Of a stretch of DNA of 64,000 nucleotides, positions 25,000 to 35,000 are shown in pieces (within the stretch, counting starts at the first letter, position 1; each line of letters starts with the position of its first letter). The position numbers and the translations under genes were made by a program. Under the pieces are notes generated by a model, which had not been told where the DNA came from, did not search any database, and saw only the letters and a list, made by a program, of their open reading frames with translations. This DNA comes from Pseudofrankia saprophytica. Its GTDB lineage: Bacteria > Actinomycetota > Actinomycetes > Frankiales > Frankiaceae. The DNA lies in contig NZ_KI912267.1 of the NCBI RefSeq assembly GCF_000235425.2, positions 893,097 to 957,096 of the forward strand, read 5' to 3'.

Positions 25000-25635
25000 C
25001 TATCCGAACGGGACTGTCGAGCCGGGGGGCGCGAAAGCCGCGACAAGCGTGCGGACCAGGTAGGGGCCGGCGTCAGCGGCGGCCAACCGGTTGGCGTCCA
25101 CGTCCTCCGCGGCGGCGTGCATGAGCGTGAGCATCACGGTGACGAGCCACGAGCCGGGCAGGTCGTCGCGGAAGACGCCCTCCGCCTGACCGCGCTCCAC
25201 AAGTTGGCCGACACGCCCGAGGATGCCGTCGTGCACGTCGCGGATGCGCTCGTGCGCCAGCTCACGCGACGCGGCGCCCAGCACGCCACGGTGCTGCTCG
25301 ATGGTCCGCCACGAGGAGGTCACGAGCGTCGCCAACGCCCCGACCGGGTCACCGGAGAGATCGAGGCCGTCGAACACGGCGTTTGCGTGGCCGATCGTGC
25401 GGGCGAGAACGGCTTCGACCAGGTCGGCCCGGGTCTTGAAGTGGCCGTAGAGCGTGATGCGGCCGACGCCGGCCTCGGCCGCGATGTCCGCGATGCTCAC
25501 GTCCGGGTCGCGCCGCAGGCTACGCGTGGCCGCATCCAGGATCGCCTCCACGTTGCGGCGCGCATCGGCCCGCTGGGCCCGCTGCCCGGTCGAGCCGCTA
25601 CCGCTCACCGTTGCCCGACCCTCCCAGACGATCAT
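25000..25635 (-). CDS. TetR-family regulator
   Basis: This TetR-type regulator of up to 211 aa has the helix-turn-helix VSIADIAAEAGVGRITLYGH followed by FKTRADLVEAVL. The ATG at 25635 has no Shine-Dalgarno; a GTG at 25608 is preceded by GGGAGG and may be the real start. It is divergent from the P450 gene, with two inverted repeats between them, and lies 288 bp upstream of the co-oriented amidohydrolase/DUF35/thiolase-like operon. It is thus the obvious candidate to control both. Confidence 0.88.
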   Translation of the reverse strand: MIVWEGRATVSGSGSTGQRAQRADARRNVEAILDAATRSLRRDPDVSIADIAAEAGVGRITLYGHFKTRADLVEAVLARTIGHANAVFDGLDLSGDPVGALATLVTSSWRTIEQHRGVLGAASRELAHERIRDVHDGILGRVGQLVERGQAEGVFRDDLPGSWLVTVMLTLMHAAAEDVDANRLAAADAGPYLVRTLVAAFAPPGSTVPFG

Positions 25636-25639
25636 CGAT

Positions 25640-25707
25640 AACCCGTACTCATGGGTTCGAGTTCACGGTAGCGTGCCGAATAACTCGTACAAGCATGTTC
25701 AAGTTAT
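25640..25707. promoter_or_regulatory. divergent operator region, tetR/P450
   Basis: Two inverted repeats lie between the divergent starts. AACCC...GGGTT spans 25640-25657, directly in front of tetR. A 28-bp imperfect palindrome spans 25680-25707, with arms ATAACTCGTACA and TGTTCAAGTTAT (10 of 12 pairs), directly in front of the P450. Confidence 0.5.
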
Positions 25708-25715
25708 GAGGAACC

Positions 25716-27053
25716 ATGCCCCTCAGCCAGCTCTGCGAGAACTGCCACCAACTCATCACGGCCCGAGACGAGCACGACCTCGCGACCATCGCCGAGGCCC
25801 ACCTCGACACGCATGCCGACGCCGTGATCGCACGGCTCGCGCCCGAACTGATGGACGCGGCTGCGATCGTCGAGGCTCTGACGACCCAGGAGGGGCGCGC
25901 CAACCCGTTCCCGCTCTACGAGCGAGCGCTCGAACTCGGCCCGGTCTCGGTCATCGCCGACGGCTGGTATCTGGTTTCCAGCTACGCCGAGGTCAACCGC
26001 GTACTGCGCGATTCCCGTTTCGGGATCGCCGAGCCCGACGACGGCTCGACCGAGCACGACGCATTGGCGGCTTTGAACCGGTCGATCCTGCGAGCCAACC
26101 CGCCCGAGCACGGCCGGATGCGATCCCTGATCTCCTCGGTGTTCACCCCGCGCCGGGTCGCGGCCCTGCGGCCGGCGATCGAGAACGCGGTCGACCTGCT
26201 CCTGGACGGGCTGTCGGGCGCGGGCGCCGCGGGCGCACCCTTCGACTTCATGGAGGAGTTCGCGTTCCAGCTCCCGGTCTCGGTGATCTGCGAGCTGCTC
26301 GGCGTACCGTCCTCCGACCGCCACCGGTTCCGGGCGCTGGCCGCGGACCTGACCGTCGCCCTGGAGCTCACGGCCGACCCCGCCGTCCTGGACCCGGCCG
26401 GCGCGGCGGCACGGGAGTTGTCCCGCTACTTCCGGGAGCTGATCACCGAGAGCCGCGCCGACCCGGGCGACAACCTCGTCAGTGCCCTGGTCGCCGCCCG
26501 CGACGCCGACGATGGCCGGCTTTCCGACGTCGAACTGGTCGCCAACCTGGTCGTCCTCCTGGTCGCGGGATTCGAGACGACCACGAACCTGCTCGGCAAC
26601 GGCCTCGCGATCCTCTTCGAACGGCCCGGGTTGGCCGCGCGGCTGCGTTCCGGGGACGTCCCGACCGCGGGATTCGTCGAGGAGGTTCTGCGCTACGACT
26701 CACCGGTCCAGGCGACCATGCGGGTGGCACGCGCGGATGGCCTGACCGTGGACGGGACACCGGTCCCGAAGGGTGGCCAGCTCCTCCTGCTGATCGGATC
26801 GGCCAACCGGGATCCCGACCGCTATCACGACCCCGCCAGCTTCGACCCCATCCGCCCCGGCAGTGCGCCGCTCGCCTTCGGCGCCGGCGCGCACGTCTGC
26901 CTTGGCAACAGCCTGGCCCGGCTCGAGGCAGGAACGGCATTCCCCCGGCTACTCGACCGCTTTCCCGACCTGGCGCCCGCTGGAACGCCCACCCGCCGAG
27001 ACCGCCTCGTCCTGCGCGGCTACGAGATCCTCCCGGTGACCATCACCGCGTGA
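25716..27053 (+). CDS. cytochrome P450 with N-terminal Cys/His extension
   Basis: This 445-aa soluble P450 monooxygenase has the I-helix VAGFETTTN (about residue 283), the ExxR motif EEVLR (about 321) and the heme loop FGAGAHVCLG with the cysteine thiolate (about 388-397). The first 45 residues are not part of a normal P450: they carry C7, C10, H28 and H32 (LCENCHQ ... EAHLDTH), with zinc-finger-like spacing. No membrane anchor is seen. GAGGA precedes the ATG. Divergent from tetR at 25000; substrate unknown, and redox partners are not in the window. Confidence 0.92.
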   Translation: MPLSQLCENCHQLITARDEHDLATIAEAHLDTHADAVIARLAPELMDAAAIVEALTTQEGRANPFPLYERALELGPVSVIADGWYLVSSYAEVNRVLRDSRFGIAEPDDGSTEHDALAALNRSILRANPPEHGRMRSLISSVFTPRRVAALRPAIENAVDLLLDGLSGAGAAGAPFDFMEEFAFQLPVSVICELLGVPSSDRHRFRALAADLTVALELTADPAVLDPAGAAARELSRYFRELITESRADPGDNLVSALVAARDADDGRLSDVELVANLVVLLVAGFETTTNLLGNGLAILFERPGLAARLRSGDVPTAGFVEEVLRYDSPVQATMRVARADGLTVDGTPVPKGGQLLLLIGSANRDPDRYHDPASFDPIRPGSAPLAFGAGAHVCLGNSLARLEAGTAFPRLLDRFPDLAPAGTPTRRDRLVLRGYEILPVTITA

Positions 27054-27145
27054 CGAGGCAGGGCGAGCCCGGGACCCGAACCTGACCCAGAGACGTCCTC
27101 GATGGGCCAGAAACGTGGCTGCGTCTCCGGTGTCGGCGTCAGGAA

Positions 27146-28042
27146 TCAGCCGGGTCCGTCGCTCGCGGACGCCAACAGCGGCACCACCACATTGCTGACG
27201 GGCGTCGGGATGCCATGTGCCCGGCCACGTCGCAGGATGACACCGTTGCGGGTGTTCCATTCGAGCGGCCGGTCGGCTTCACGGTCGGCGAGGATGGAGC
27301 TTCCCAGGTCGGCCGGGTTGGCCTGGAAACTGTCGACGATCTCCTGCGGCACCTCGTCGCCCAGGACCGCGCCTTCGGCTCGGGCGACCTCGAGACACTC
27401 CCGTAGGTAGTCCAGGGACAACTGGGCGATGTCAGCGCGGCCAAACATGCCGGAACGGCGGCCGCTGAGGGCCATCAGCCCGGCGACCGCGTTCTGAAGC
27501 AACTTGCGCCACGCCACGGACGTGAAGTCCACGGCCAGGTGGACCGAGCACTGAGTGCCGCGCAGTGCCTCAAGCACCACGCGGGCCGCCGGTCTGTCCG
27601 GCACGGTCAGGCGGGCTTCGCCGCGCAGCCACACCGAACCGTCGGGCCGGACCTGGGCCGGGAACCACACGACAGCGGGCAGTACTGGGCAGTCGGGGAC
27701 GTGGGGCGCGACGGTCGACTCCTGCTCGACGCCGTTCTGCAGAACGCAGACAATGGTGCCCGGATGGCACAACGCCGCCAACCACGGCGCCGCCGCGTCG
27801 ACCTGTGTCGACTTGACGGCGAGGAAGACAAGGTCGACCGCCTCTTCGATCTGCGCTGGATCGATCCGCACAGGACCCGGCACGACGACGAGACCTTCGG
27901 CATCCTGCAGCACCAGGCGCTCACGAGCCGTGCGGCCACATAGCAGCGGGGTGCGGCCGGCCTTGTGCAGCGCCGCCGCGACCGTGGTGCCGATCGCCCC
28001 CGGACCCACAACCGCGACGGTTGGATTCACGGACGTTGTCAT
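27146..28042 (-). CDS. 2-dehydropantoate 2-reductase-like protein (PanE/ApbA)
   Basis: This NADPH-dependent ketopantoate-reductase-family protein of about 298 aa has the Rossmann motif VAVVGPGAIGTTVAAAL. The family core follows as LVFLAVKSTQ, VCVLQNGVEQE and the C-terminal helical domain with FTSVAWRKLLQNAVAGLMAL and NTRNGVILRRGRAHGIPTP. The window lacks other pantothenate genes, and actinobacteria often hold several paralogues, so a different 2-oxoacid substrate is possible. The ATG is taken as start although AAAGG abuts it; GTG at 28030 has better spacing. Convergent with P450. Confidence 0.84.
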   Translation of the reverse strand: MTTSVNPTVAVVGPGAIGTTVAAALHKAGRTPLLCGRTARERLVLQDAEGLVVVPGPVRIDPAQIEEAVDLVFLAVKSTQVDAAAPWLAALCHPGTIVCVLQNGVEQESTVAPHVPDCPVLPAVVWFPAQVRPDGSVWLRGEARLTVPDRPAARVVLEALRGTQCSVHLAVDFTSVAWRKLLQNAVAGLMALSGRRSGMFGRADIAQLSLDYLRECLEVARAEGAVLGDEVPQEIVDSFQANPADLGSSILADREADRPLEWNTRNGVILRRGRAHGIPTPVSNVVVPLLASASDGPG

Positions 28043-28208
28043 CCTTTCTGGATAGTCGATCGCCGCGGGGCCGGTCGAACCCGGCCACGAGGAAGGCCGT
28101 CTCGAGCCAGGTGACGGTGTCCCGGCGGTTCCGCCCCGCCCGAAGATCCATCGGGCTGCGATATAACCGAAGCTGGGCGAATCCCACGGCTGCCGACGGG
28201 TCGGGGCA

Positions 28209-30539
28209 ATGGGCACGGTGATCCTCACTGGGGGTGGCGTGGTCGAGGTGCCGGCAGGAGTGGCGCCGCTCGACGACTTCGACCCTCGCCGGATCGGGCC
28301 CTACGTACTGCTTGGACGGCTGGGCCACGGCGGCATGGGCAGCGTCTACCTGGGGCACCGCGACGACGCCGACCCGAACGGCGGCGGCCCGAACGGCGGC
28401 GGCCCGCTCGTCGCGATCAAGGTGATCCGCGGGGACCTGGCGCAGGTTCCCGCGTTCCGTGCCCGCTTCGAGCGGGAGGCCCGGGCAGCGCAGAAGGTCC
28501 ACCATGCGTTCACGGCCGCGGTGATGGACGTGGATACGGCCGGTAGCCGGCCCTACCTCGTCACCTCCTACATCCAGGGGCCGACGCTGGCAGCCCAGGT
28601 TCGTGACGACGGGCCGCTTCCCGCGACGAACCTGGAGTGGCTGGCGGGGGCGATCGCGGGGGCGCTGCGGGCGATCCACGCGGTCGGGGTGATCCACCGG
28701 GACCTCAAGCCGGCGAACATCCTGTTGTCGCCCTTCGGCGCCCGAGTGATCGATTTTGGTATCGCCCGCGCGCTTGACGCCACGACGATGGCCACCGAGG
28801 GCACGATCGGCACTCCGGCGTTCATGGCACCGGAGCAGGTCCTCGCCCAGGAGGTCACGGCGGCGGCCGACGTCCACGCCTGGGGCGCCGTCCTGGTCTT
28901 CGCCGCGACCGGCCACGCCCCGTTCGTCGGCGACACGATTCACACGATCATGCGCCAGGTCGTGGAGGAGACGCCCGACCTCGCCGGTCTTCCCGAGTCG
29001 CTGCGTCCGCTCGCCGCTCGCGCCCTGCTGAAGGACCCCGCGGACCGGCCCACCGCCGCGCAGCTCGTCGAGGCGATCCACGACCTCCACGCCGCTACGA
29101 CGCAGACAGCGCCTCCGGAGCAGGGCTCTGGCCCCGGCACCACCGGGCAGGGCCCGAGTCCCGGCGCGACCATCGAGGCCGATGCGCCGCAGGCCGGGCC
29201 GACCGGCGGCGGAGCCGGCCGGGTTGCCAGCACGACCGAGCCGGTCGTCGTTGTCGGCGGAGCCGACCAGGCCGTGGACAACCGGTTCCCGCCGCCGGCT
29301 CCTCCACCCTCCAGCCGGCCAACGCACCGCCGCCGCGGGCTCATCACGACGCTCGCCACGGCGCTCGCCGTCGTGATCGCCGTCGTGATCACCTCGGTCG
29401 TCCTGACCAGCGGCGGCGGAACCGGCGGCGGCGAGGACGACCCGACGCCCGCGGCCCATTCGCGGGCGACCTCGATCCCGACGGCCACAGGCACCGGTGC
29501 CAGCCCTTCGGGCACGGCCTTGCCCTCGCCCTCACCTGAGCCCGCGATCACGACAGCCACGCCCCTCGGCCAGCCCCTGACCGGACCCACCGACTCGGTG
29601 ACCTCGGCGGTGTTCTCCCCGGACAGCCGCACCCTGGCGGTCGGCAGCGACGACGCCACCGTGCGGCTGTGGGATGTCTCGAACCCGACCCGCCGCAGCC
29701 CTCTCGGCCAGCCCCTGACCGGGCCGCCCGGCACCGTGGTGTCGTCCGTGGCGTTCTCCCCGGACGGCCACACACTCGCCGCCGGCGGTGGCGACCGGTT
29801 CCACTCGCTGAGCGGTGCGGGCACCGTACGGCTGTGGGACGTGTCGAACCCGGCGAGCCCCAGACCGCTCGGCCAGCTCCCGACGGGCAACGCCGGCTCG
29901 GTGTGGTCGGTGGCCTTCTCGCCGGACGGTCACACCCTCGCCGCCGGCAGCGACGACTCCACCGTGCGGCTGTGGGACGTGTCGAACCCGGCGAGCCCCA
30001 GGCCGCTCCAGCAGCTCCCGACCAACATCAAGGCCGACGTGGAGTCGGTCGTCTTCTCCCCGGATGGCCGCACGCTCGCCGCCGCGATCGCCATCACGGC
30101 CCAGCTATGGGATGTCTCCAATCCGGCGAACCCCACCCATCTCGGCGAGGTGGCCGCGAGCGGCGCCGGCGGGGCGCGAGCGGCGGCGTTCTCCCCGGAC
30201 AGCCACACGCTCGCCGTCGGCTGGGGCGACGGCGCCGTCCGGTCGTGGAACGTCTCCGACCCGGCGCACCCCACCCAGCTCGGCCAGCCGCTGACCATCC
30301 CAGGCGCCAGCGTCACGTCGGTGGCGTTCTCTCCCGACGGCCACGCTCTCGCCGCCGCCACGGTCGGAAGCGGCGGGCACCTGTGGGACATCTCGAACCC
30401 GGCGAGCCCCAGGCCCATCGAGTTGTCGCTGGCCGGCTCTCCCATCACCAGGCTTTCCACCGTCGTCTTCTCGCCTGACCGCCGCATCCTGGCGGCCGCC
30501 AGCTACGACAACGTAGTGCAGCTGTGGAAACTCAGCTGA
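28209..30539 (+). CDS. Ser/Thr protein kinase with C-terminal WD40 repeats
   Basis: This protein of about 776 aa has a Hanks-type kinase domain at residues 30-295: glycine loop GRLGHGGMGSVYLG, lysine in VAIKVI, catalytic HRDLKPANI (about 164), VIDFGIA and the APE-equivalent MAPEQ. Then comes a proline-rich linker, one membrane segment GLITTLATALAVVIAVVITS (about 377-397), and six to seven WD40 repeats (VAFSPDGHTLAAGS, VRLWDVSNPA) outside. It is likely a membrane receptor kinase that senses through the propeller. No substrate gene is obvious. Several in-frame starts are possible within the first 60 bp. Confidence 0.9.
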   Translation: MGTVILTGGGVVEVPAGVAPLDDFDPRRIGPYVLLGRLGHGGMGSVYLGHRDDADPNGGGPNGGGPLVAIKVIRGDLAQVPAFRARFEREARAAQKVHHAFTAAVMDVDTAGSRPYLVTSYIQGPTLAAQVRDDGPLPATNLEWLAGAIAGALRAIHAVGVIHRDLKPANILLSPFGARVIDFGIARALDATTMATEGTIGTPAFMAPEQVLAQEVTAAADVHAWGAVLVFAATGHAPFVGDTIHTIMRQVVEETPDLAGLPESLRPLAARALLKDPADRPTAAQLVEAIHDLHAATTQTAPPEQGSGPGTTGQGPSPGATIEADAPQAGPTGGGAGRVASTTEPVVVVGGADQAVDNRFPPPAPPPSSRPTHRRRGLITTLATALAVVIAVVITSVVLTSGGGTGGGEDDPTPAAHSRATSIPTATGTGASPSGTALPSPSPEPAITTATPLGQPLTGPTDSVTSAVFSPDSRTLAVGSDDATVRLWDVSNPTRRSPLGQPLTGPPGTVVSSVAFSPDGHTLAAGGGDRFHSLSGAGTVRLWDVSNPASPRPLGQLPTGNAGSVWSVAFSPDGHTLAAGSDDSTVRLWDVSNPASPRPLQQLPTNIKADVESVVFSPDGRTLAAAIAITAQLWDVSNPANPTHLGEVAASGAGGARAAAFSPDSHTLAVGWGDGAVRSWNVSDPAHPTQLGQPLTIPGASVTSVAFSPDGHALAAATVGSGGHLWDISNPASPRPIELSLAGSPITRLSTVVFSPDRRILAAASYDNVVQLWKLS

Positions 30540-30655
30540 CTGCGAAGACTTGTTCGGCGGTCAGTCATGCGCAGGTGAGCGGAACCCGCCCCGCTCCTCC
30601 TACTGACCGGGCGCAGTGCGGAAAGGCCTTCTTCACCACTTGACGGCACAGGGCG

Positions 30656-31726
30656 TCAGACCGTCGTCGGCGTGGCGCGGGGCTCGTCGCCGGGGCGCTG
30701 GGCCGGAAGCCAGGGGGGCTCCCGTAGCACCGGACGTAGGTAGACGTCCGCGGCGCGGCCCTCAACGCACCGGACCATCGCGCCGTACCCCGCGCGGATG
30801 CCATCGAACAGGATGCCGCGGTCGCGGGTGAACCGCCCGACCTTGTGTGATCCCGCCGGGCAGACGACGTCGAGCAGTTGGTAGGCCTGACCTGGCGCCG
30901 GAGGGGTGGCGGGATCGAGGATTGCCTGCACACGTTCCTGGTCGCGCTGTGCCTCCAGGAATGCCTTCCCCAGGCCAGAACGCATCTTCTCCAGCCGGCG
31001 GGCCGCATACTGCTCCACCGGGCCGACGTCGTCCCGGCGGGAGCCCTCCGGCTTGGTACGGAACACGACGATATGGCTCGCGCCATCCTCAATGGCCGTC
31101 AGGACGGGATGGGAGAGCAGCACGCCGCCGTCGAGGAGCAGATCGCCGTGGTAGGGCACGGGCGGACCGCCGACAACTGGGAGGCAGGCAGTTGCCCGGA
31201 GGACGGTCTTGAGGTCCTCCTTCGAGGCGAACTCGCTGATAGTCCGTGCCTTGATGTCCGGGATGGACGACACCGTCACGTGCAGCTTCAGGCCGGCGTC
31301 GAGCACCGCCTGAAAATCGAGCGGGTTGCGCCGCTCCATAATTTCGTCGATGACGAAGTCCAGTGACATCACCGGCTCACGGCGCAGCACGCGGCGCGGG
31401 TCAAAGAAGCCGGGTTCGATGAGGTGGTCGTAGTAGCAGGCAAGTGCCTCCCAGCTGGCGCCGGTGACAAAGTAGGCACCATTGAGCGCGCCCGCCGAGA
31501 ACGCGTACACCGCGTCGAGGCCGGCCGTCAGCCCCATGTCGTTGAGGGCGACCATCATCGCGCCGGAGACGATCCCCCGCATCCCGCCGCCCTCGATCGC
31601 CAACGCGACACGATGAGGGTCGGTCCGCGATCCCGGGCGGCTGCCGGCGCGGCGGCGTTCGAGAAGGACATCCACTACGGAATTTCCCACGCCTGTCCCC
31701 GTCCCCGCGGCACGTCGCGCCGCCAT
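30656..31726 (-). CDS. patatin-like phospholipase
   Basis: This 356-aa patatin-family acyl hydrolase has the oxyanion loop IEGGGMRGIVSGAMM near residues 44-58. The nucleophile serine lies in AFSAGALNG (first glycine of GxSxG replaced by alanine), and the catalytic aspartate in LLLDGGVLL. The Ser-Asp dyad is therefore complete. The N-terminal 35 residues are basic and non-conserved. Patatins cleave membrane lipids and act as effectors in several bacterial defence systems; its place beside a NACHT protein makes that worth testing, though it is divergently transcribed. Confidence 0.85.
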   Translation of the reverse strand: MAARRAAGTGTGVGNSVVDVLLERRRAGSRPGSRTDPHRVALAIEGGGMRGIVSGAMMVALNDMGLTAGLDAVYAFSAGALNGAYFVTGASWEALACYYDHLIEPGFFDPRRVLRREPVMSLDFVIDEIMERRNPLDFQAVLDAGLKLHVTVSSIPDIKARTISEFASKEDLKTVLRATACLPVVGGPPVPYHGDLLLDGGVLLSHPVLTAIEDGASHIVVFRTKPEGSRRDDVGPVEQYAARRLEKMRSGLGKAFLEAQRDQERVQAILDPATPPAPGQAYQLLDVVCPAGSHKVGRFTRDRGILFDGIRAGYGAMVRCVEGRAADVYLRPVLREPPWLPAQRPGDEPRATPTTV

Positions 31727-32039
31727 CTTCAGACCTTTTCTGACACGCGCCGCCTCAATTGACCCAGGCGAGACGAGTCCCGCCGCGGTCTCGCCCGGCG
31801 GGCGGGCCAGCCAGCAGTTACGAAGAAGTGCGGCCCGAGCCTAGGAGTCCGACACGGCCGCGTCCACCGTGAACCGACCGCAAGTCCCTCAGTCGACCGG
31901 CCGGCACCCTTCTGGGCCGGATCGGCGACCCGTACGGCCCGCCGCCGAGTGACCACACGCTAAGGTCTGAACCGTTGTTGGGTTCAACTGACAGCTCCTG
32001 TCGGGGGGAGGCTGGTGTTGCGCCGGCTGAAGGTAATAG
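31727..32039. promoter_or_regulatory. divergent intergenic region, patatin/NACHT
   Basis: The 313-bp gap separates two divergent genes and must hold both promoters. GAACC-n7-GGTTC (31969-31985) lies 55 bp before the NACHT start and could be bound by that protein's own HTH domain. No gene is seen. Confidence 0.4.
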
Positions 32040-35000
32040 ATGACTAATCCACCGTCGTCAGCACGGCCCAGTCCAGGCAGACCGGGGCGGCAATCGACGC
32101 CTCCCCAGGTGAAACCCGGCCCGTTCCAGGACTTCGTCCTGGAACTGTGGAATTTCCGAGAGTCTTGCGGGTCGCCGCCCTTCCGACAGATGGCCAGCTC
32201 CGTGTCGGGCACCAGCAAGGACTCGATGCGACGCGTCGTGGGCAGCGGAAAGCTGGAGCCCTTGGCTCGGGTGCTGGAGTTCGTGAAGGCACTCGACGGC
32301 GACGAGTCCTACTGGACCAACCGGTGGAACCAGACCAACGCGGCTCTCCTCCGCGAACGCCGACCAGCCGCGCGGAATCCAGGTCCTCCACCCGCGGGCG
32401 CGACGGCGACCCCGTCACCGTCCACCTCGTCGCCGGCCACGCCCTCGCCGCCAGGGCCAGGTACACCGCGCCCTGCAATGTCCAGCGCCGCGAACTCCGA
32501 CCTGGCGTCCGGCCCAGTCGCGCACCCGTCCTCAGCCACGCCGCCAGAGGCGATGTCCACGCCGTCGCCGGCCACGCCCTCGCCGGCCGAGCCGAACGCA
32601 CCGCCCTCAGCGGTCTACGGGACGCCGAACTCACGCTCCACGACCGACCCGAGCGCTCAGCCGTCCCCGGTGTCGGCGCCGTCCTCGCCCGTGCTGTTCA
32701 CGCCCTCTCCGGTGGAGACGCACGCTCCGACCTGGAAGCCCGCGACGCCCGACCAGACGCCCGGACCGGACCCGCGCCCAGGCGGCCCACCGACGCCCTC
32801 CCCTCCGTGGGTCGAGCCGTCGTCCGAGGCCAGGGAGGTCGCGGACAAACTCGCCAGGACGGTCCTGGGTCAGTGGACGAAGGAACTAGATCTTCGGCGG
32901 ATCTGGGATCCCGCACCTCTTCCCGTCTCCTGGATGGAGGCTCCGCCAGACCTGGTGGAGCGCTGGGAGCACATCGACAGCGCCCTGCGCCAGCTGCGAA
33001 CGGAAGGGGCGCGAGGGGAACGGCTTGCGGCCGTCGCGCCGCCATGGCTCGCCGGCGGCGACACCCAGATCGCCGACATCTTCAACACGCTTCCGACGCG
33101 GCGCCTAGTGGTGCTGGGCGATCCGGGCTCGGGCAAGTCGATCCTGCTCGGCCGCCTGGTCGTCGACCTGCTCAGGGAGCGCCGGCCCGGTGGCGCGGTG
33201 CCCGTGATCGTGTCGGCGGCCTCCTGGAACCCGACGGCTCAGGATCTGTGGCCCTGGTTGACCGGCAGGCTGGTCGCCGCGTACCCGGGCCTGGGCCGGC
33301 CGATGCCGGGCCAGCACTTCGTCCGGCGTTCACACCGCGTCCGCGAGGTGGACGCGCTGCGCGAAGCGAACCTGCTGGTACCGGTCCTCGACGGCCTCGA
33401 CGAGATCCCTGGCCGAGTCCAGGCACAGGCCATCGCGAAGATCAACGAGGCGTTGCCCCCCGAGGACGGCATCGTCGTCTCCTGCCGCGTCTCGGAATTC
33501 CGCAGCGCCCTGCGCGCGGCGCCCAAGCTACGGAACGCGTTCGGCATCACCCTGCGCGATCTTGAGCCGGACGCTGTCAGGAACTACCTCGAACACGACG
33601 CCGGAGACGACCGGTGGGATCCGATCATTCCCGTCCTCGGTGGCAGTTCGCCGGTCGCGCAGGTGCTGCGGGTCCCGCTGTACGTCAGCCTGGCACGCAC
33701 CATCTACAACCCCCATTCCGGAAACCTCGGGGCTGGCGCGGCCGGGCGGCCGACTGGCGTGGGCCGGAGTCCGGGTGAGGCGCCTCGCGGAGGCCTGCCG
33801 GACCCGGAGGAGCTCCTCGACGAGGAACGCTTCCAGACGCCGGACAAGGTGAAGGACCATCTCTTCCGCGCCTTCATCCCGGCGGCCTATCGCCGCACGA
33901 CACCATCGCCGGGCCCGCGGGGCCCGACGCCGGCCGGCAGATGGTCCCGACGCATAGGCGGCCCCGGGCGTTATACAGCCGAGCAGGCCGAACGGTGGCT
34001 GACCTATCTCGCCAGGCACCTGAAGCGCAACGCGGACAACGTGACCGACCTGGACTGGTGGGATATCCGGCGAGCTGTGCCGCGGCCGCTGGCCGGGGCT
34101 GTCGTGGGTGCCATCTGCGGTCTCGCCACAGGGCTCGTCGCCCTCACCGACCCTCGGCTCGGCGTCGGCCTGGGAGTGGGGATGCTCACGGCGCTGGCCG
34201 TAGCCCTCCCTGTGCGGTTTCTCGCCGATCGGCGCCGCTCCGAGGCGGCTGGGAGCCACCCAAACGGGCGGATCCCGCTGCGGAAGGACCGCACACTGGC
34301 CAGCAGCCTCGTCTGTGGCGTCGTGGGCGGCCTGGCCGGCGGAGTCCTCGGCGGCGCCGCCAGCATGGTCGGCATAGGCACGGCATCCGGACTGCTCAGC
34401 GCGACCGCCGGGGCTCTCGCGGTCGGCCTTGGGATCGGCGCGAGCGGCGGGCGGCTGGGCGGTGCGCTGGGTGCAACGGCGGGAGGGTGCGCCACCGCGC
34501 TCACGGCGGGTGTCGGTCAGGGCGTGCTCCCCGCGATCATCGACGGGCTCGCGATCGCGCTGGGCGCCGGGTTCGCGGTCGGGGTCGGCGGGGCCGATGA
34601 GCCCGCCGAGAAGCTGCGCTGGTCCTCGGCTGGCCTTGTGGGCGGCCTCGCCATCGGGGCGGGTGTCGGGGTGGGCGCCGTCCTGGGGCTCGGTGCGAGC
34701 CTGTTCAACGGCCTCATCGCCGGCCTGACGGCTGGCGTCGCGGCCGGCCTGGCGACGGGGATGCGCGGCGCGGCACCCACGGATCTGACGTTGGCGGCCG
34801 GGCCCAGGACGCTGTATGCCCGTGACCGGAAGACCTTCGCGGTCGTCACGACCATCTTCGGCGTCACCATGGTCTTCGGCACCTATGTGCCTGAGGGCTA
34901 CAACGTGAGCCTCGGCGCCGCCTTCGCGGGCGCCCTGACCATAGGGCTCACCGGCGGCTTCCTCCATGCCTGCTGGGGGACGTTCGCGATCGCGCGTGCC

